From Candidatus Saccharimonadota bacterium (GTDB lineage: Bacteria > Patescibacteriota > Saccharimonadia > Saccharimonadales > Saccharimonadaceae), in NCBI GenBank assembly GCA_030523715.1, contig JAUNHY010000007.1, positions 1 to 50,976 of the forward strand: DNA of 50,976 nucleotides, given 5' to 3'. The translations under genes were made by a program, and so were the position numbers. The stretch's first letter is position 1. Each line of letters opens with the position of its first letter. Under the pieces are notes generated by a model that saw only the letters and a program-made list of their open reading frames with translations, did no database searches and was not told where the DNA came from. Positions 16,177-24,339 of the stretch are shown here, piece by piece.

Positions 16177-16791
16177 CTATATGCTCCAGAACTTTTTTAG
16201 ACGTTCGAAAACTTCATCGACAGTACCGGAAGTGTCTAAGGTTGGAACATTAAATTCTTTGGCGACTTTAAGATAGGCATCATTGAGTTTTTTGCCGTAT
16301 TTAGCGTCCTGAGATTTGAAGAATTCTTTTGTGCGCTTTCCCTGCGAGATCATGCGAGCCTGGCGCTCTTTGTCCGATAATGTAAGAATAACGATTTTGT
16401 CAGGTTTAAAATATGGCTCTGGCATAACCATTTTATGTAGGCGCGTAATTAGTGAGCGACTAACTCCGGTGCCGTAGCCTTCATAGATATATGTTGAATA
16501 CCAATAACGCGTAATAATAACGATGTCGTCATTTTTTAATGCGGGTTCGGCATATTTTTTGAATTGTTCGTAGCGATTGACGAGATATAAGAGAACGCGT
16601 GTGCGTTTATCGATATCATTGACGCTGCCGTAGTTGAGTTCGGCGATTTTGCGTACGAATTCATTGTCCGAAGCGGTGCCAGATTCGGCATAATGCACGA
16701 CATTTTTACCTTGTGCGCGGAAATAATCTGCGAGTTTGGTGGCTTGTGTGTCTTTTCCGGTAGCATCTTGGCCTTCAATAACAATAAACAT
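16177..16791 (-). CDS. tmk: Thymidylate kinase
   Basis: A 204-residue P-loop kinase: GQDATGKD (7-14), RYWYSTYIYEG for the DRY/base-binding block, and a lid segment with SQGKRTKEFF. It phosphorylates dTMP to dTDP. The order dT kinase then dTMP kinase in one operon gives a full salvage route from thymidine. The ATG shares one base with the tdk stop (TAATG) and has GGAGG 8 bases upstream. Slight divergence from standard Tmk leaves a small chance of another (d)NMP kinase. Confidence 0.85.
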   Translation of the reverse strand: MFIVIEGQDATGKDTQATKLADYFRAQGKNVVHYAESGTASDNEFVRKIAELNYGSVNDIDKRTRVLLYLVNRYEQFKKYAEPALKNDDIVIITRYWYSTYIYEGYGTGVSRSLITRLHKMVMPEPYFKPDKIVILTLSDKERQARMISQGKRTKEFFKSQDAKYGKKLNDAYLKVAKEFNVPTLDTSGTVDEVFERLKKFWSI

Positions 16792-17375
16792 TATTTTTCC
16801 TCCAGGTTTTTAAAATAACAATGTGCGCAGAGGGCGCGATATTCGATTTTGGTCGTACCATCAATTAAAACATCGGGGCCGTCGGTGACCATCTTGTCAT
16901 TTAACCAACGCGTATTGAGAGTCGCTTTACGGCCGCAGTCGCAGATGGTTTTGAGCTCTTCGACCTTGTGGGCGATTTGGAGCAAGCGCGTGGCGCCCTC
17001 GAAGCCACCGTCGGTCATGCGGAAGTTGAGACGGAGACCATAACACATGACAGGAATATCGAGTTTTACGACAACTTGAAGAAGTTGGTCGGCTTGTTTC
17101 GGAGTGAGGAATTGCGCTTCATCAACAAGTACACAAGCGACGTCGGCATAATCTTTTTTGATGCGATTTAATAAGTTCGTGCGACGATCGAAGCAAAAAT
17201 TCGTATCGCGTTCTGGGCCGATGCGAGTTAACAACTTTGTGCCATTTTTAGTATCAGTTGATGGCTTAATAACGCAGACTTTTTGGCCACGTTCTTCGTA
17301 ATTGAATGCCACTTGTAAGAGCTGCATTGTCTTGCCGCAGCCCATGGCGCCGTAGCGGAAATATAATTGTGCCAC
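16791..17375 (-). CDS. tdk: Thymidine kinase
   Basis: A 194-residue type II thymidine kinase. Walker A is GAMGCGKT (9-16), the DEAQFL block holds the catalytic acid, YGLRLNFR is the lasso-region motif, and the zinc-binding cysteines are kept (ICDCGRKA and LCAHC). It phosphorylates thymidine to dTMP. The start is GTG, with AAGGAGG upstream. It is first in the operon tdk-tmk-ung-HD. Dependence on scavenged thymidine would suit a host-dependent organism, but the rest of the pathway lies outside the window. Confidence 0.93.
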   Translation of the reverse strand: MAQLYFRYGAMGCGKTMQLLQVAFNYEERGQKVCVIKPSTDTKNGTKLLTRIGPERDTNFCFDRRTNLLNRIKKDYADVACVLVDEAQFLTPKQADQLLQVVVKLDIPVMCYGLRLNFRMTDGGFEGATRLLQIAHKVEELKTICDCGRKATLNTRWLNDKMVTDGPDVLIDGTTKIEYRALCAHCYFKNLEEK

Positions 17376-17435
17376 GAAAAACCTCCTCCTTAGAGATAGT
17401 TTAACATTATGAGAGTGTTTTAAGTGTTGTATTTT

Positions 17436-18227
17436 TTATTCACTAAAGAATGCAATATCGGAAAAAGTATCATTATAGAGATAAACAAAATAACTATAAT
17501 TTTTATATTCGCCGTAATACATATTATCGGAATTGCGATCTTTTTTCATATCTGAAAATACCGTCCTAATGTCTTCAAATGAAGTTTTATTGCATTCAAA
17601 GATATGATTATCGATATTGTATTTGTTCCCCGGCAAATAATGAATATGAACGTCTACTGGATAGTTAGAGATTTTCTCGCCCACTTTTGTTTTGTAGGAA
17701 TAATCCATAACGCTGACGCTGATGGCGGCCATCTTTTGCCCGCGATAGGTTGTTAATACGAAAACCTCCGCTTTGGTATCATGATTATTGTCGATTTGCT
17801 TGAGATAGTCGTCGATGTCGGTTATTGTCATATATTTAAAAGTGTTTGAATCTTGGTAATATACCGGATATTTTTCGGCTAAATTTTTAGCGCAGTCGGA
17901 AAAAGTGCCTGCTAATTTGAAATAACTGTCAGAGTAGCCAATCATAATCGAATCTGAACTGGTTGGAATTGTGTCTGAGCTGTTATCATTGTTGGCATTT
18001 GTGCTTGTATTAGGAAACAGGCTGTTGCTATTATTGTTGACCATGAAGCGCGCGGCGAAGGCTCCGCCGACAAATATTGCAACAAAAGCAATGATGGCGA
18101 TAATGATACCGGTATTAGATTGCTTAGCTTGTGGGGTTGGGCTCTGACCTGCTGGCTGGACTGGCGGTGTTGGTGTGACGGGCGCTGGATTTGGTTGAGG
18201 CATTGGTTGGTTGTTTTGGTCCTGCAT
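17436..18227 (-). CDS. Membrane protein with Pro/Gln-rich N-terminus, 263 aa
   Basis: No family is recognised. A cytoplasmic N-terminus of about 38 residues is rich in Pro and Gln, followed by one membrane segment (about 40-62), an Asn/Ser-rich linker and an extracellular domain of about 165 residues with a few cysteines. TATAAT on the minus strand (18239-18234) ends 6 bases before ATG, so the mRNA is probably leaderless and the start is well supported. It is divergent from the adenylate-kinase-like gene, with two separate leaderless -10 boxes in the 46-base gap. Confidence 0.7.
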   Translation of the reverse strand: MQDQNNQPMPQPNPAPVTPTPPVQPAGQSPTPQAKQSNTGIIIAIIAFVAIFVGGAFAARFMVNNNSNSLFPNTSTNANNDNSSDTIPTSSDSIMIGYSDSYFKLAGTFSDCAKNLAEKYPVYYQDSNTFKYMTITDIDDYLKQIDNNHDTKAEVFVLTTYRGQKMAAISVSVMDYSYKTKVGEKISNYPVDVHIHYLPGNKYNIDNHIFECNKTSFEDIRTVFSDMKKDRNSDNMYYGEYKNYSYFVYLYNDTFSDIAFFSE

Positions 18228-18273
18228 ATTTTGATTATAACAGCTTATGTTTAAGGTGTGCTATGATTGAAGT

Positions 18274-18969
18274 ATGATTACGCTTTTTGGTGCCACTGGT
18301 AGTGGTAAAAGTGTGCAAGGTGAGCTTCTGGCAAGGCGACACCATTGGACTTGGATTTCCTCGCGTGAGATTTTGTTGAATTCGGCTGACAAAGAGTTGA
18401 AATATGCGCTTGAACATGGGATGTTCGCGGATGACAAGAAGACGACTGCTTTGATGCAGGGCGTATTTGATCGTGCGCATGGTTCGCGCAAAAATGTGAT
18501 TTTAGATGGATTCCCTTCTAGTTATCGCGAAGTGCTCTGGATGATTGACCACGGTGAGATTAAGAATCTGACTGGTGCGATTGTGCTACGCGTGCCACGC
18601 GGCGAGCTGTGGAAGCGCTTAGTGCAGCGTAAACGCGTCGACGATACGCGCGCGGCAATTGAGCGGCGCTGGGATTTTTACGACAGACAAATCACCGGCA
18701 TGATTCGAACTTTGACTGCGAATGGTGTATTGGTACGTGAGGTGAATGGCTGTAATGAACCGAAAGATGTTACGGATCGCATCGATGAAGTTTTGGCAGA
18801 CTGGGGCCTAATTGCCGAAAAACAATACGATAAGATATCCCAGTCGACTGTTTCGCGCATGGCAGCAAATGTAACGCCAATGGATGGTGGCACGAAATCT
18901 AACTCAGCAAAAATCGATATCGCTTCAGAATTGCTAGATGCGTTGCTTAGCGCGGCTGCAAATAGTTAG
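18274..18969 (+). CDS. Adenylate-kinase-like nucleoside monophosphate kinase
   Basis: A 231-residue protein. Walker A is GATGSGKS (6-13), the NMP-binding DGFPSSYRE block begins at 78, and the lid-region RKRVDDTRAAIERRWDFYD matches the RxDD...RL..Y helix of adenylate kinases. The long zinc or insertion lid of standard Adk is missing, and a 50-residue polar tail follows (after about 180). So it may be a short-form adenylate kinase or a paralogue. TATGAT (18262-18267) ends exactly 6 bases before ATG, suggesting a leaderless mRNA. The 3' end overlaps convergent hisS by 4 bases. Confidence 0.75.
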   Translation: MITLFGATGSGKSVQGELLARRHHWTWISSREILLNSADKELKYALEHGMFADDKKTTALMQGVFDRAHGSRKNVILDGFPSSYREVLWMIDHGEIKNLTGAIVLRVPRGELWKRLVQRKRVDDTRAAIERRWDFYDRQITGMIRTLTANGVLVREVNGCNEPKDVTDRIDEVLADWGLIAEKQYDKISQSTVSRMAANVTPMDGGTKSNSAKIDIASELLDALLSAAANS

Positions 18970-20258
18970 AGTTGAAGTTCGCTAGTGCCGCCAGTCTTAA
19001 GATCTTTGGCGGTATATTTTTGGCTGATTACTTCATCATTACCGACAACTACGGCGTAGTCGGCAATTTTGCCGGCGCGATTGAACTTGTCGCCAAGTTT
19101 GCGGTCGGATAGGTCTACATCGACGCTCTTGCCTTTGGCGCGAAGCTCGGCAGCGAGTTCGAAAGCGTCTTCATATTCGTTTGGCGTGATTGGGAAAATA
19201 ATGTAATCTACTGGATTGGCGGAGCTCATATCGATGAGGTTATATTCGCGCAAAATAAAGAAAAGACGCGTGAGACCGATGGAGCCGCCAACGCCTGGGA
19301 ATTTTTGGTCGGTAAAGTTGCTGGCGAGGTTCTCGTAGCGGCCACCAGAGGCGATTGAGCCAATCTCGCGATAATCTTCAAGCATTGTCTCAAAGACGGT
19401 GCCAGTGTAATAATCGAGACCACGGATAATCATGAAGTCGATAATGTAATTACTGGTCTTCTCTGCCTCGAGTACGGTTGTGACTTCCTTGAGTTCACTG
19501 AGGCCTTCTGCGACTGCGGTAAGGTCGCCAAGAATCCCGCGAAGTCTCAGTTCGACCTCGTCGTAGCTACCTTTTGTAAACATGAAAGCGCAGACTTTAT
19601 CAACGAGCTCGTTACTAAGGCCAAGTTCGGCCAGCGCGGCGCGAGTTTTTTCGGCCGGAACTTTCTCGGCATGATCAATAATGCCGGAAATGTCGGAGGC
19701 CTTATCAGTAAGATTAAGTGCGGAAAGGAAGCCAGCAAGGACCTTGCGGTTGCTAATGCGGATAATCATTTTTGGCAGATTGAATGTTTTTAGAGCGGCA
19801 TAAATACAGGAAATAACTTTGGCGTCATAAGCGATTGGAAGCTTTTCGCGGCCGATAATATCGGCGTCGCATTGATAGAATTCACGGAAACGGCCACGCT
19901 GTGCGCGTTCGCCGCGAAAGTTACGATTTATTTGTGTTACTTGAAATGGAAAAGCAAGATCATTGTTATGCTCGACGACATAGCGTGCGAGTGGTACGGT
20001 ATGGTCAAAACGGAGAGCCTGATCGGCGGAATCGGCACTTTCGTCGGTCTTGGATACCATGTAAATTTGCTTTTCGGTATCGCCGCCGGCTTTGGCTAGA
20101 AGGATATCGGTACGCTCGATTATAGGTGTTTCAATATTTAGGAAACCGTAATGATGGTATACGTCGCTGATGTTATTTTTGAGCTGGTCAAAAACTGCCT
20201 GCTCGGTTGGTAGTAGTTCTTGCATGCCAGATAGTGGCGACGTATTTAATTTTTTCAT
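18966..20258 (-). CDS. hisS: Histidyl-tRNA synthetase
   Basis: A 430-residue class II synthetase. The N-terminus has the GMQELLP and ETPIIERTDIL blocks (motif 1), FRGERAQRGRFREFYQCDADI (motif 2), the HisA-type RGLDYYTGTVFE and ASGGRYENL blocks, and GVGGSIGLTRL (motif 3), followed by the anticodon-binding domain. It charges tRNA-His. The length is normal. TAAAAT on the minus strand ends 9 bases before ATG. The gene is convergent with the adenylate-kinase-like gene. Confidence 0.96.
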   Translation of the reverse strand: MKKLNTSPLSGMQELLPTEQAVFDQLKNNISDVYHHYGFLNIETPIIERTDILLAKAGGDTEKQIYMVSKTDESADSADQALRFDHTVPLARYVVEHNNDLAFPFQVTQINRNFRGERAQRGRFREFYQCDADIIGREKLPIAYDAKVISCIYAALKTFNLPKMIIRISNRKVLAGFLSALNLTDKASDISGIIDHAEKVPAEKTRAALAELGLSNELVDKVCAFMFTKGSYDEVELRLRGILGDLTAVAEGLSELKEVTTVLEAEKTSNYIIDFMIIRGLDYYTGTVFETMLEDYREIGSIASGGRYENLASNFTDQKFPGVGGSIGLTRLFFILREYNLIDMSSANPVDYIIFPITPNEYEDAFELAAELRAKGKSVDVDLSDRKLGDKFNRAGKIADYAVVVGNDEVISQKYTAKDLKTGGTSELQL

Positions 20259-20307
20259 AATACTTATATTTTAGCATAGGATACAGATTGTTTTAAGGGG
20301 TATGGGT

Positions 20308-20313
20308 TATAAT
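20308..20313 (+). promoter_or_regulatory. Leaderless -10 element deciding the MBL protein start
   Basis: TATAAT ends exactly 6 bases before ATG at 20320. The upstream in-frame ATG at 20302 lies before this hexamer and would not be on the transcript. Confidence 0.75.
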
Positions 20314-20319
20314 GAAATT

Positions 20320-21156
20320 ATGAAGAATAAGCTCATGGCAATTATTGGTGGAATATTAGCGATTTTACTTATTGTGGCTTTTGCATTGTGGCCAAAAGGT
20401 AAGTCTGAAATATCGGATGGTCTCAAAATTTATGCCTTCGAAGCCGGCAAGGCAGATGCTTTTTTAATTTATGATGACGAGAATGCGATATTGATCGATA
20501 CGGGCGAGAAAGAATTGGGCGATACCATTTTGGAGTATTTGGAATTGAATAACATTTCAAAGTTGGACTATTTGATAATTACCCATTTTGATAAGGACCA
20601 TGTTGGCAGTGCGGCGCAAATATTGGAGTCGATTACCGTTAATGATGTATTGCAAAGTAATTATCCGAAAGATAGTAAAGTATATGTAAACTACCTTGAA
20701 GCGTTAGAAAAGGCCGGCGTGAACGTAACTACTGTTGCAGAAGATTTAGATTTTGGTTTGGGCAATGTTCGCGTCGTAGTAGATGCGCTGGCGGAAGAAG
20801 AATACATTTCAGATGCCAGTAATAATTCTTCGCTAATTGTGAAGTTATATTATGGCGCGACGAGCTGGCTATTTATGGGCGATGCAGAAGATTTGCGCCT
20901 GTCGGAATATTTATCTAAAAATAGCGAAGAATTTACATTCTTGAAAGTGCCTTATCATGGGCACAATCAGGCACAAATCTCTAACTTGGTCGATACCGTG
21001 AAGCCAAAACTTGCGGTGATTACATCAAGCAACGAAGAGCCTGAGGACGACGAGGTAGTCTCGAAATTAACCCAAGTGGGTGCGGAAGTTTTCCTGACGC
21101 GTAAGGGTGCTGTACTCTTTACGACGGATGGTGAAAATATTGCGACCAGTCGTTAG
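20320..21156 (+). CDS. Membrane-anchored ComEC/Rec2-like metallo-beta-lactamase protein
   Basis: A 278-residue protein with an N-terminal membrane anchor (about 5-24) and an extracytoplasmic MBL domain. The metal motif is THFDKDHVG (88-96), with LIDTG (59-62), FMGDAE and VPYHGHN as the later metal and active-site blocks. This arrangement resembles the C-terminal MBL domain of ComEC, here free-standing. ComEC-type domains process incoming DNA, and stand-alone homologues occur widely with unproven function. DNA uptake would matter for a nucleotide scavenger, but no channel gene is in the window. Confidence 0.8.
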   Translation: MKNKLMAIIGGILAILLIVAFALWPKGKSEISDGLKIYAFEAGKADAFLIYDDENAILIDTGEKELGDTILEYLELNNISKLDYLIITHFDKDHVGSAAQILESITVNDVLQSNYPKDSKVYVNYLEALEKAGVNVTTVAEDLDFGLGNVRVVVDALAEEEYISDASNNSSLIVKLYYGATSWLFMGDAEDLRLSEYLSKNSEEFTFLKVPYHGHNQAQISNLVDTVKPKLAVITSSNEEPEDDEVVSKLTQVGAEVFLTRKGAVLFTTDGENIATSR

Positions 21157-21179
21157 CTGTGTTATACTATCAGGAGTGT

Positions 21180-21255
21180 GGCTCTGTAGCTCAGTTGGTA
21201 GAGCAGAGGCCTGAAGAGCCTTGTGTCGACGGTTCAAGTCCGCCCGGAGCCACCA
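21180..21255 (+). tRNA. tRNA-Phe (GAA)
   Basis: A 76-base cloverleaf: acceptor GGCTCTG pairs with CGGAGCC (one G-U), D-stem GCTC/GAGC, anticodon loop CTGAAGA with anticodon GAA, T-arm with GTTCAAG, and encoded CCA. Position 37 is G rather than the common A. A terminator follows. Confidence 0.96.
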
Positions 21256-21266
21256 TTTCGTATTAG

Positions 21267-21290
21267 AATTGCCTATCTGGGCAATTTTTT
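21267..21290 (+). terminator. Terminator after tRNA-Phe
   Basis: Stem AATTGCC / GGCAATT with loop TATCT followed by a T-tract. Confidence 0.8.
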
Positions 21291-21314
21291 GTTTTCGTTC
21301 ACCACTAAGTTGCA

Positions 21315-21346
21315 CTCAAAAGAAAAATCCGCCAACCTGGCGGATT
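21315..21346 (-). terminator. Terminator of the surface-protein operon
   Basis: 8-bp stem AATCCGCC / GGCGGATT, loop AACCT on the plus strand, with a T-rich tract on the minus-strand side. It ends the operon 23671-21379. Confidence 0.8.
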
Positions 21347-21378
21347 CTGATCTTGAACTATCCCTAGATTAACTGGTT

Positions 21379-21945
21379 TTATTGTTGGATATAAGGATTG
21401 TTTTGTGGCGGAGTTACGGTCGGCTGTTGAGGCATAGCTGGTTTAGATGATTTGCCTTTTAGAACTGCTACTAGAGCAATTATAATTGCGAATACTGATA
21501 CGCCAATGGCGGCAATTGCCATGATGCCGGATGTTGGTTTTTCGTTATTGTTCGTAGTGGCATCGTTAGCTTCTTCTAGGGCGCCCACTCTTTTTTCGAG
21601 TTTTTCGTTCTCTTCTTCAAGAGCCTTTACTCGCTGTTCGAGGCCGTCGTAATTATAATCTGTTGTCGTGGTTGTTTCTCCTGGGCACGTTCCGTCTGGA
21701 TCCGAGGCGATGGCGCCAGCCGAAGCGCAGTCCGAAGAGGATTTTGCATAAATAGTCTCCGTGCCTTCTGCCGTCTTGACGGTGACGCACTTTAAGGGAT
21801 GTGTGTCATCTTTAGTTGTAGACAAGTTAGGATATTTTTCTTCGATGCATTTACTAAAGCTAGTAGCAAAGGTTGACGTAGTCAGAACTACTAGTAAGAA
21901 GGCGGAAATGCCAAGTGCTTTTACGGATGTTTTTAATAGTGCCAT
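21379..21945 (-). CDS. Surface protein with YAK-DC domain, coiled coil and C-terminal anchor
   Basis: A 188-residue protein: signal peptide (1-24), an extracellular domain with four cysteines including IYAKSSSDC, a Thr-rich linker, a heptad-like coiled coil (LEQRVKALEEENEKLEKRV), a membrane segment (about 130-152) and a Pro/Gln/Asn-rich cytoplasmic tail. The start at 21945 is set by AGGAGT 8 bases upstream; the open frame further upstream only overlaps the preceding gene. The YP...C...IYAK...DC pattern recurs in the first gene of the operon (23360-23671). Function is unknown; the coiled coil suggests oligomerisation at the cell surface. Confidence 0.7.
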   Translation of the reverse strand: MALLKTSVKALGISAFLLVVLTTSTFATSFSKCIEEKYPNLSTTKDDTHPLKCVTVKTAEGTETIYAKSSSDCASAGAIASDPDGTCPGETTTTTDYNYDGLEQRVKALEEENEKLEKRVGALEEANDATTNNNEKPTSGIMAIAAIGVSVFAIIIALVAVLKGKSSKPAMPQQPTVTPPQNNPYIQQ

Positions 21946-21949
21946 ATTG

Positions 21950-23347
21950 TTACTCCTGTGTATTAATGTCTTGTTTTGGGGTCGTTTCTTCGGCTGGAGC
22001 TTCGGTTGTTGGCTCCGGTTGTGGTTCAACTTCTGGTTGAGCTGGTTCTTCGCTTGGCGAGACTTCCTCTGCTGGGGCTGCATCTTCGGCCGATGCTAAT
22101 TCTTCGGTCGGCGTCGACGCTTCGATATCTGCCGTCGTTTCTGCCGCGCCTGCCGGTTCGGCTGGAGCTTCTGCTTCCATGAATGCGGCGTTTGGTCCAG
22201 TCGGAATAGACATTTCGACATATTTGGAGTTCTTTTTCTTTTTCGAAGCGACTATGACTGCAACGATTAGAGTGATAGCTAGAGCTACTGAGGCGATACC
22301 AATAATTAGGTTAATACTTAGGCCATCCTCGTCGTCCGTCTGAGTCGTTTGGCTCGAAATAGGTCCGGAGCCAATGTCGTCATCATCTTCCTGCTCGGTT
22401 CCTCCCTCTTCCCCGATAGTCTCTTCTTCCTCATCCTCGTCTTCCGGTTCGCCTTCTGGGCGCGGTGCAACCGTGACGGTAATGTTGTATTTGATGTCGG
22501 TTTTGCCATCTTCATCGACGGTGCCTGTAAAGCTGATTTCGCCAGATTGAGTAGCTTTACCGCCGATATATAGGCCCCACTTGCCGTCAACGTTCGAGCT
22601 GCGGAAGGTGATGCCATTTTTAGTGGTGTCTACTTTCTTTAGCTTCCCGGTTGATTCGTATACGAGCGTGTTATTAAAACGCTTCCCCACTGTTGCGTCG
22701 TAAGATTTCGTGATTTCCTTGACTGGTTTAGCAACGTTTACGGACACGCTATAGGATATGGTGTATTTATTGCCATCCTCTGCTGTTCCAGAGAAACTGA
22801 TGGTGCCGCTGGCGGTTGGTGTTCCCTTAAGATGAAGGCCGTAGACGTTATTGTAGGTGCCACTATAGAGCGTGAGGCCTTTATTTTCAGTATTAATAGC
22901 CTCTCTGAATGTCTCTTCGGAATCGTAGACTAAATAATCTTCGATAGTTTGACCAATTTCGATGTCGTAAACTTTTACGATAGATTTCTTTTCTTTGGCT
23001 ACATTGATAGTGATTTCGTAGGCGACATCAATAGTACCATTGTCATCGACGACACCTTTGAAGGTGACAGGTGTAGGATCAATTGGGGTACCACCGAGAC
23101 AGAGGCCATATTTACCATTGATGGCGCCGGCGTATAGTTTAATACCATTGATAGTACCTCTTTGAATTTCGCCGAGTTGGCCTACGGAATCGTAAACTAA
23201 TGTGTCCATGATTCGGGTGCCGGCGGTTGCATCATAGGTTTTATTTACGGATACATTTTCTTTTGCAAAAACTGGCAAAACGGGTGCAATAATGGCAATT
23301 ATGAGAGTTAATATGTAATATTTGAGATTTCGAAATGCCTTACGCAT
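21950..23347 (-). CDS. Surface protein with three Ig-like repeats, membrane segment and acidic tail
   Basis: A 465-residue protein. A signal peptide (1-28) is followed by three repeats of about 85 residues, each with a KxYDA/E...G...LVYES opening, a YGLxLxGTP or similar strand, and an F-GT---DG---YxIxVxVA closing, resembling He_PIG-type putative Ig domains. An acidic linker with DDEDEEEE runs precedes a membrane segment (about 345-367) and KKKK. The last 90 residues are Ala/Glu/Pro-rich and presumably cytoplasmic. It is the middle gene of the operon, with GGGAGAA before ATG. A role in adhesion to a host cell is plausible but unproven. Confidence 0.72.
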   Translation of the reverse strand: MRKAFRNLKYYILTLIIAIIAPVLPVFAKENVSVNKTYDATAGTRIMDTLVYDSVGQLGEIQRGTINGIKLYAGAINGKYGLCLGGTPIDPTPVTFKGVVDDNGTIDVAYEITINVAKEKKSIVKVYDIEIGQTIEDYLVYDSEETFREAINTENKGLTLYSGTYNNVYGLHLKGTPTASGTISFSGTAEDGNKYTISYSVSVNVAKPVKEITKSYDATVGKRFNNTLVYESTGKLKKVDTTKNGITFRSSNVDGKWGLYIGGKATQSGEISFTGTVDEDGKTDIKYNITVTVAPRPEGEPEDEDEEEETIGEEGGTEQEDDDDIGSGPISSQTTQTDDEDGLSINLIIGIASVALAITLIVAVIVASKKKKNSKYVEMSIPTGPNAAFMEAEAPAEPAGAAETTADIEASTPTEELASAEDAAPAEEVSPSEEPAQPEVEPQPEPTTEAPAEETTPKQDINTQE

Positions 23348-23359
23348 GAGTTTCTCCCG

Positions 23360-23671
23360 TTACTCTTCTTCTTTGTTCTTTTTCTTATTTAGAATATTAA
23401 TAATAATGCCAACGATAATTAGGACTACCGCTATGCAGGCAATACTAACAGAAGCGTATAGTAACTCTGGGTTTGAAGAATCTTCAAATACGGTGGTATT
23501 CTTGTTATCTTTTATTTCTGTATATTTTGTTTTGGCTACTTCGCAATCTTCGTCTGTTTTTGCGTATATTTTATAGTCGCCCTTATCATCGATGTCTTTT
23601 AGACAATAGATTGGGTAGTCTGGGCCGCCTTTAGTGGCATAGTTGTCATTTGATTCTACGAAATCTCTCAT
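23360..23671 (-). CDS. Small surface protein with YAK-DC domain, 103 aa
   Basis: The start at 23671 is set by TATAAT on the minus strand (23683-23678), exactly 6 bases before ATG; the longer open frame to 23869 lies behind that promoter and inside a terminator. There is no classical signal peptide. An extracytoplasmic-type domain has YPIYCL and IYAKTDEDC, matching the pattern in the third gene of the operon, and is followed by one C-terminal membrane segment (about 72-94) and a KKKNKEEE tail, so a type III or tail-anchored topology is possible. First gene of the three-gene operon. Confidence 0.68.
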   Translation of the reverse strand: MRDFVESNDNYATKGGPDYPIYCLKDIDDKGDYKIYAKTDEDCEVAKTKYTEIKDNKNTTVFEDSSNPELLYASVSIACIAVVLIIVGIIINILNKKKNKEEE

Positions 23672-23677
23672 GCTTAT

Positions 23678-23683
23678 ATTATA
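23678..23683 (-). promoter_or_regulatory. Leaderless -10 element of the surface-protein operon
   Basis: TATAAT on the minus strand, 6 bases before the ATG at 23671. It lies 12 bases from the terminator of the next gene. Confidence 0.75.
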
Positions 23684-23694
23684 GCAAAAGAAAA

Positions 23695-23721
23695 GGCCCG
23701 GGGCGAATAATGCCTCGGGCC
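23695..23721 (-). terminator. Terminator of the Gly/Pro-rich gene
   Basis: 10-bp stem GGCCCGGGGC / GCCTCGGGCC (one G-T) with loop GAATAAT, followed on the minus strand by a T-rich tract. Confidence 0.8.
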
Positions 23722-23735
23722 GGGTTTGTGTGTTC

Positions 23736-24278
23736 TTACCATTTGCCGCGCATGTGGAACCAGGCGCGAATTCTGGCGAAGAGTCCATAGTGCGGAATCG
23801 GTTTTTCGGCAGGTGGCGTATAGCCAGTTTTGGTAACAGTTGGATTGCCGCGGTAAAGTCCGCGACCAAACCAACCTAAGCCGAACCAGCCAAGGCCTCC
23901 CCAGCCGAATCCGCGTCCCCATCCGAATGGGCCACCCCAACCGTAACCGCCCATCATTGGGCCGCGTCCGTAAGGGCGCATCATACCGCCGGGGCCCATG
24001 GGACCATGGAATCCACCCATGTAGCCACCGTGCATGCCGGGGCCCATAGGACCAGGACCCATAGGACCGCGTGGAGCGGGACCGCCGCGACCAAACCAGC
24101 CGCCGCCGCGTCCCCAGCCGGGTCCGCGACCGGGACCTCCGAAGAAGCCACCGCCGCCAGGACCGCCGCCGAAGCCGCCGGGACCACCAGGTCCACCGCC
24201 GGGGCCACCAGGACCGCCGCCGGGACCTCCACCGGGACCAAAGAACATCACATTTGGAAGTGCTACCGTTGCAGTCAT
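23736..24278 (-). CDS. Gly/Pro/Met/Trp-rich low-complexity protein, 180 aa
   Basis: After a short N-terminus (MTATVALPNVMFF) the protein is dominated by GPGG, GGPGG, GPMGPG and GWG repeats up to about residue 135, with many Arg, Trp, Phe and Tyr; the last 45 residues are more ordinary (ARIRAWFHMR). No signal peptide is clear. The Arg/aromatic/Gly mix is the type that drives phase separation or self-assembly, but that is inference. The gene has a full promoter at 24311-24339, an AAAGGGG ribosome site and its own terminator, implying strong expression. High GC reflects Gly/Pro codons. I see no family match. Confidence 0.65.
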   Translation of the reverse strand: MTATVALPNVMFFGPGGGPGGGPGGPGGGPGGPGGFGGGPGGGGFFGGPGRGPGWGRGGGWFGRGGPAPRGPMGPGPMGPGMHGGYMGGFHGPMGPGGMMRPYGRGPMMGGYGWGGPFGWGRGFGWGGLGWFGLGWFGRGLYRGNPTVTKTGYTPPAEKPIPHYGLFARIRAWFHMRGKW

Positions 24279-24310
24279 AAGATCACCCCTTTCGCAAACG
24301 ATATAATACT

Positions 24311-24339
24311 ATTATAGCACACTTGCGCAAAAAAGTCAA
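24311..24339 (-). promoter_or_regulatory. Sigma70-type promoter of the Gly/Pro-rich gene
   Basis: Minus strand: TTGACT (24339-24334), 17-bp spacer ending AGTGTGC, TATAAT (24316-24311). The -35 abuts the terminator stem at 24339-24362. Confidence 0.88.

Noticed and set aside
24034-24277. Possible CRISPR or tandem DNA repeat array in the Gly/Pro-rich gene
   Set aside because: The repetition follows codon periodicity of GGN/CCN, with no constant spacer length; it is low-complexity coding sequence.
24006-24317. Plus-strand Pro/Thr-rich ORFs opposite the Gly/Pro-rich gene
   Set aside because: They are reverse-complement shadows of GGN/CCN codon repeats; no start signals support them.
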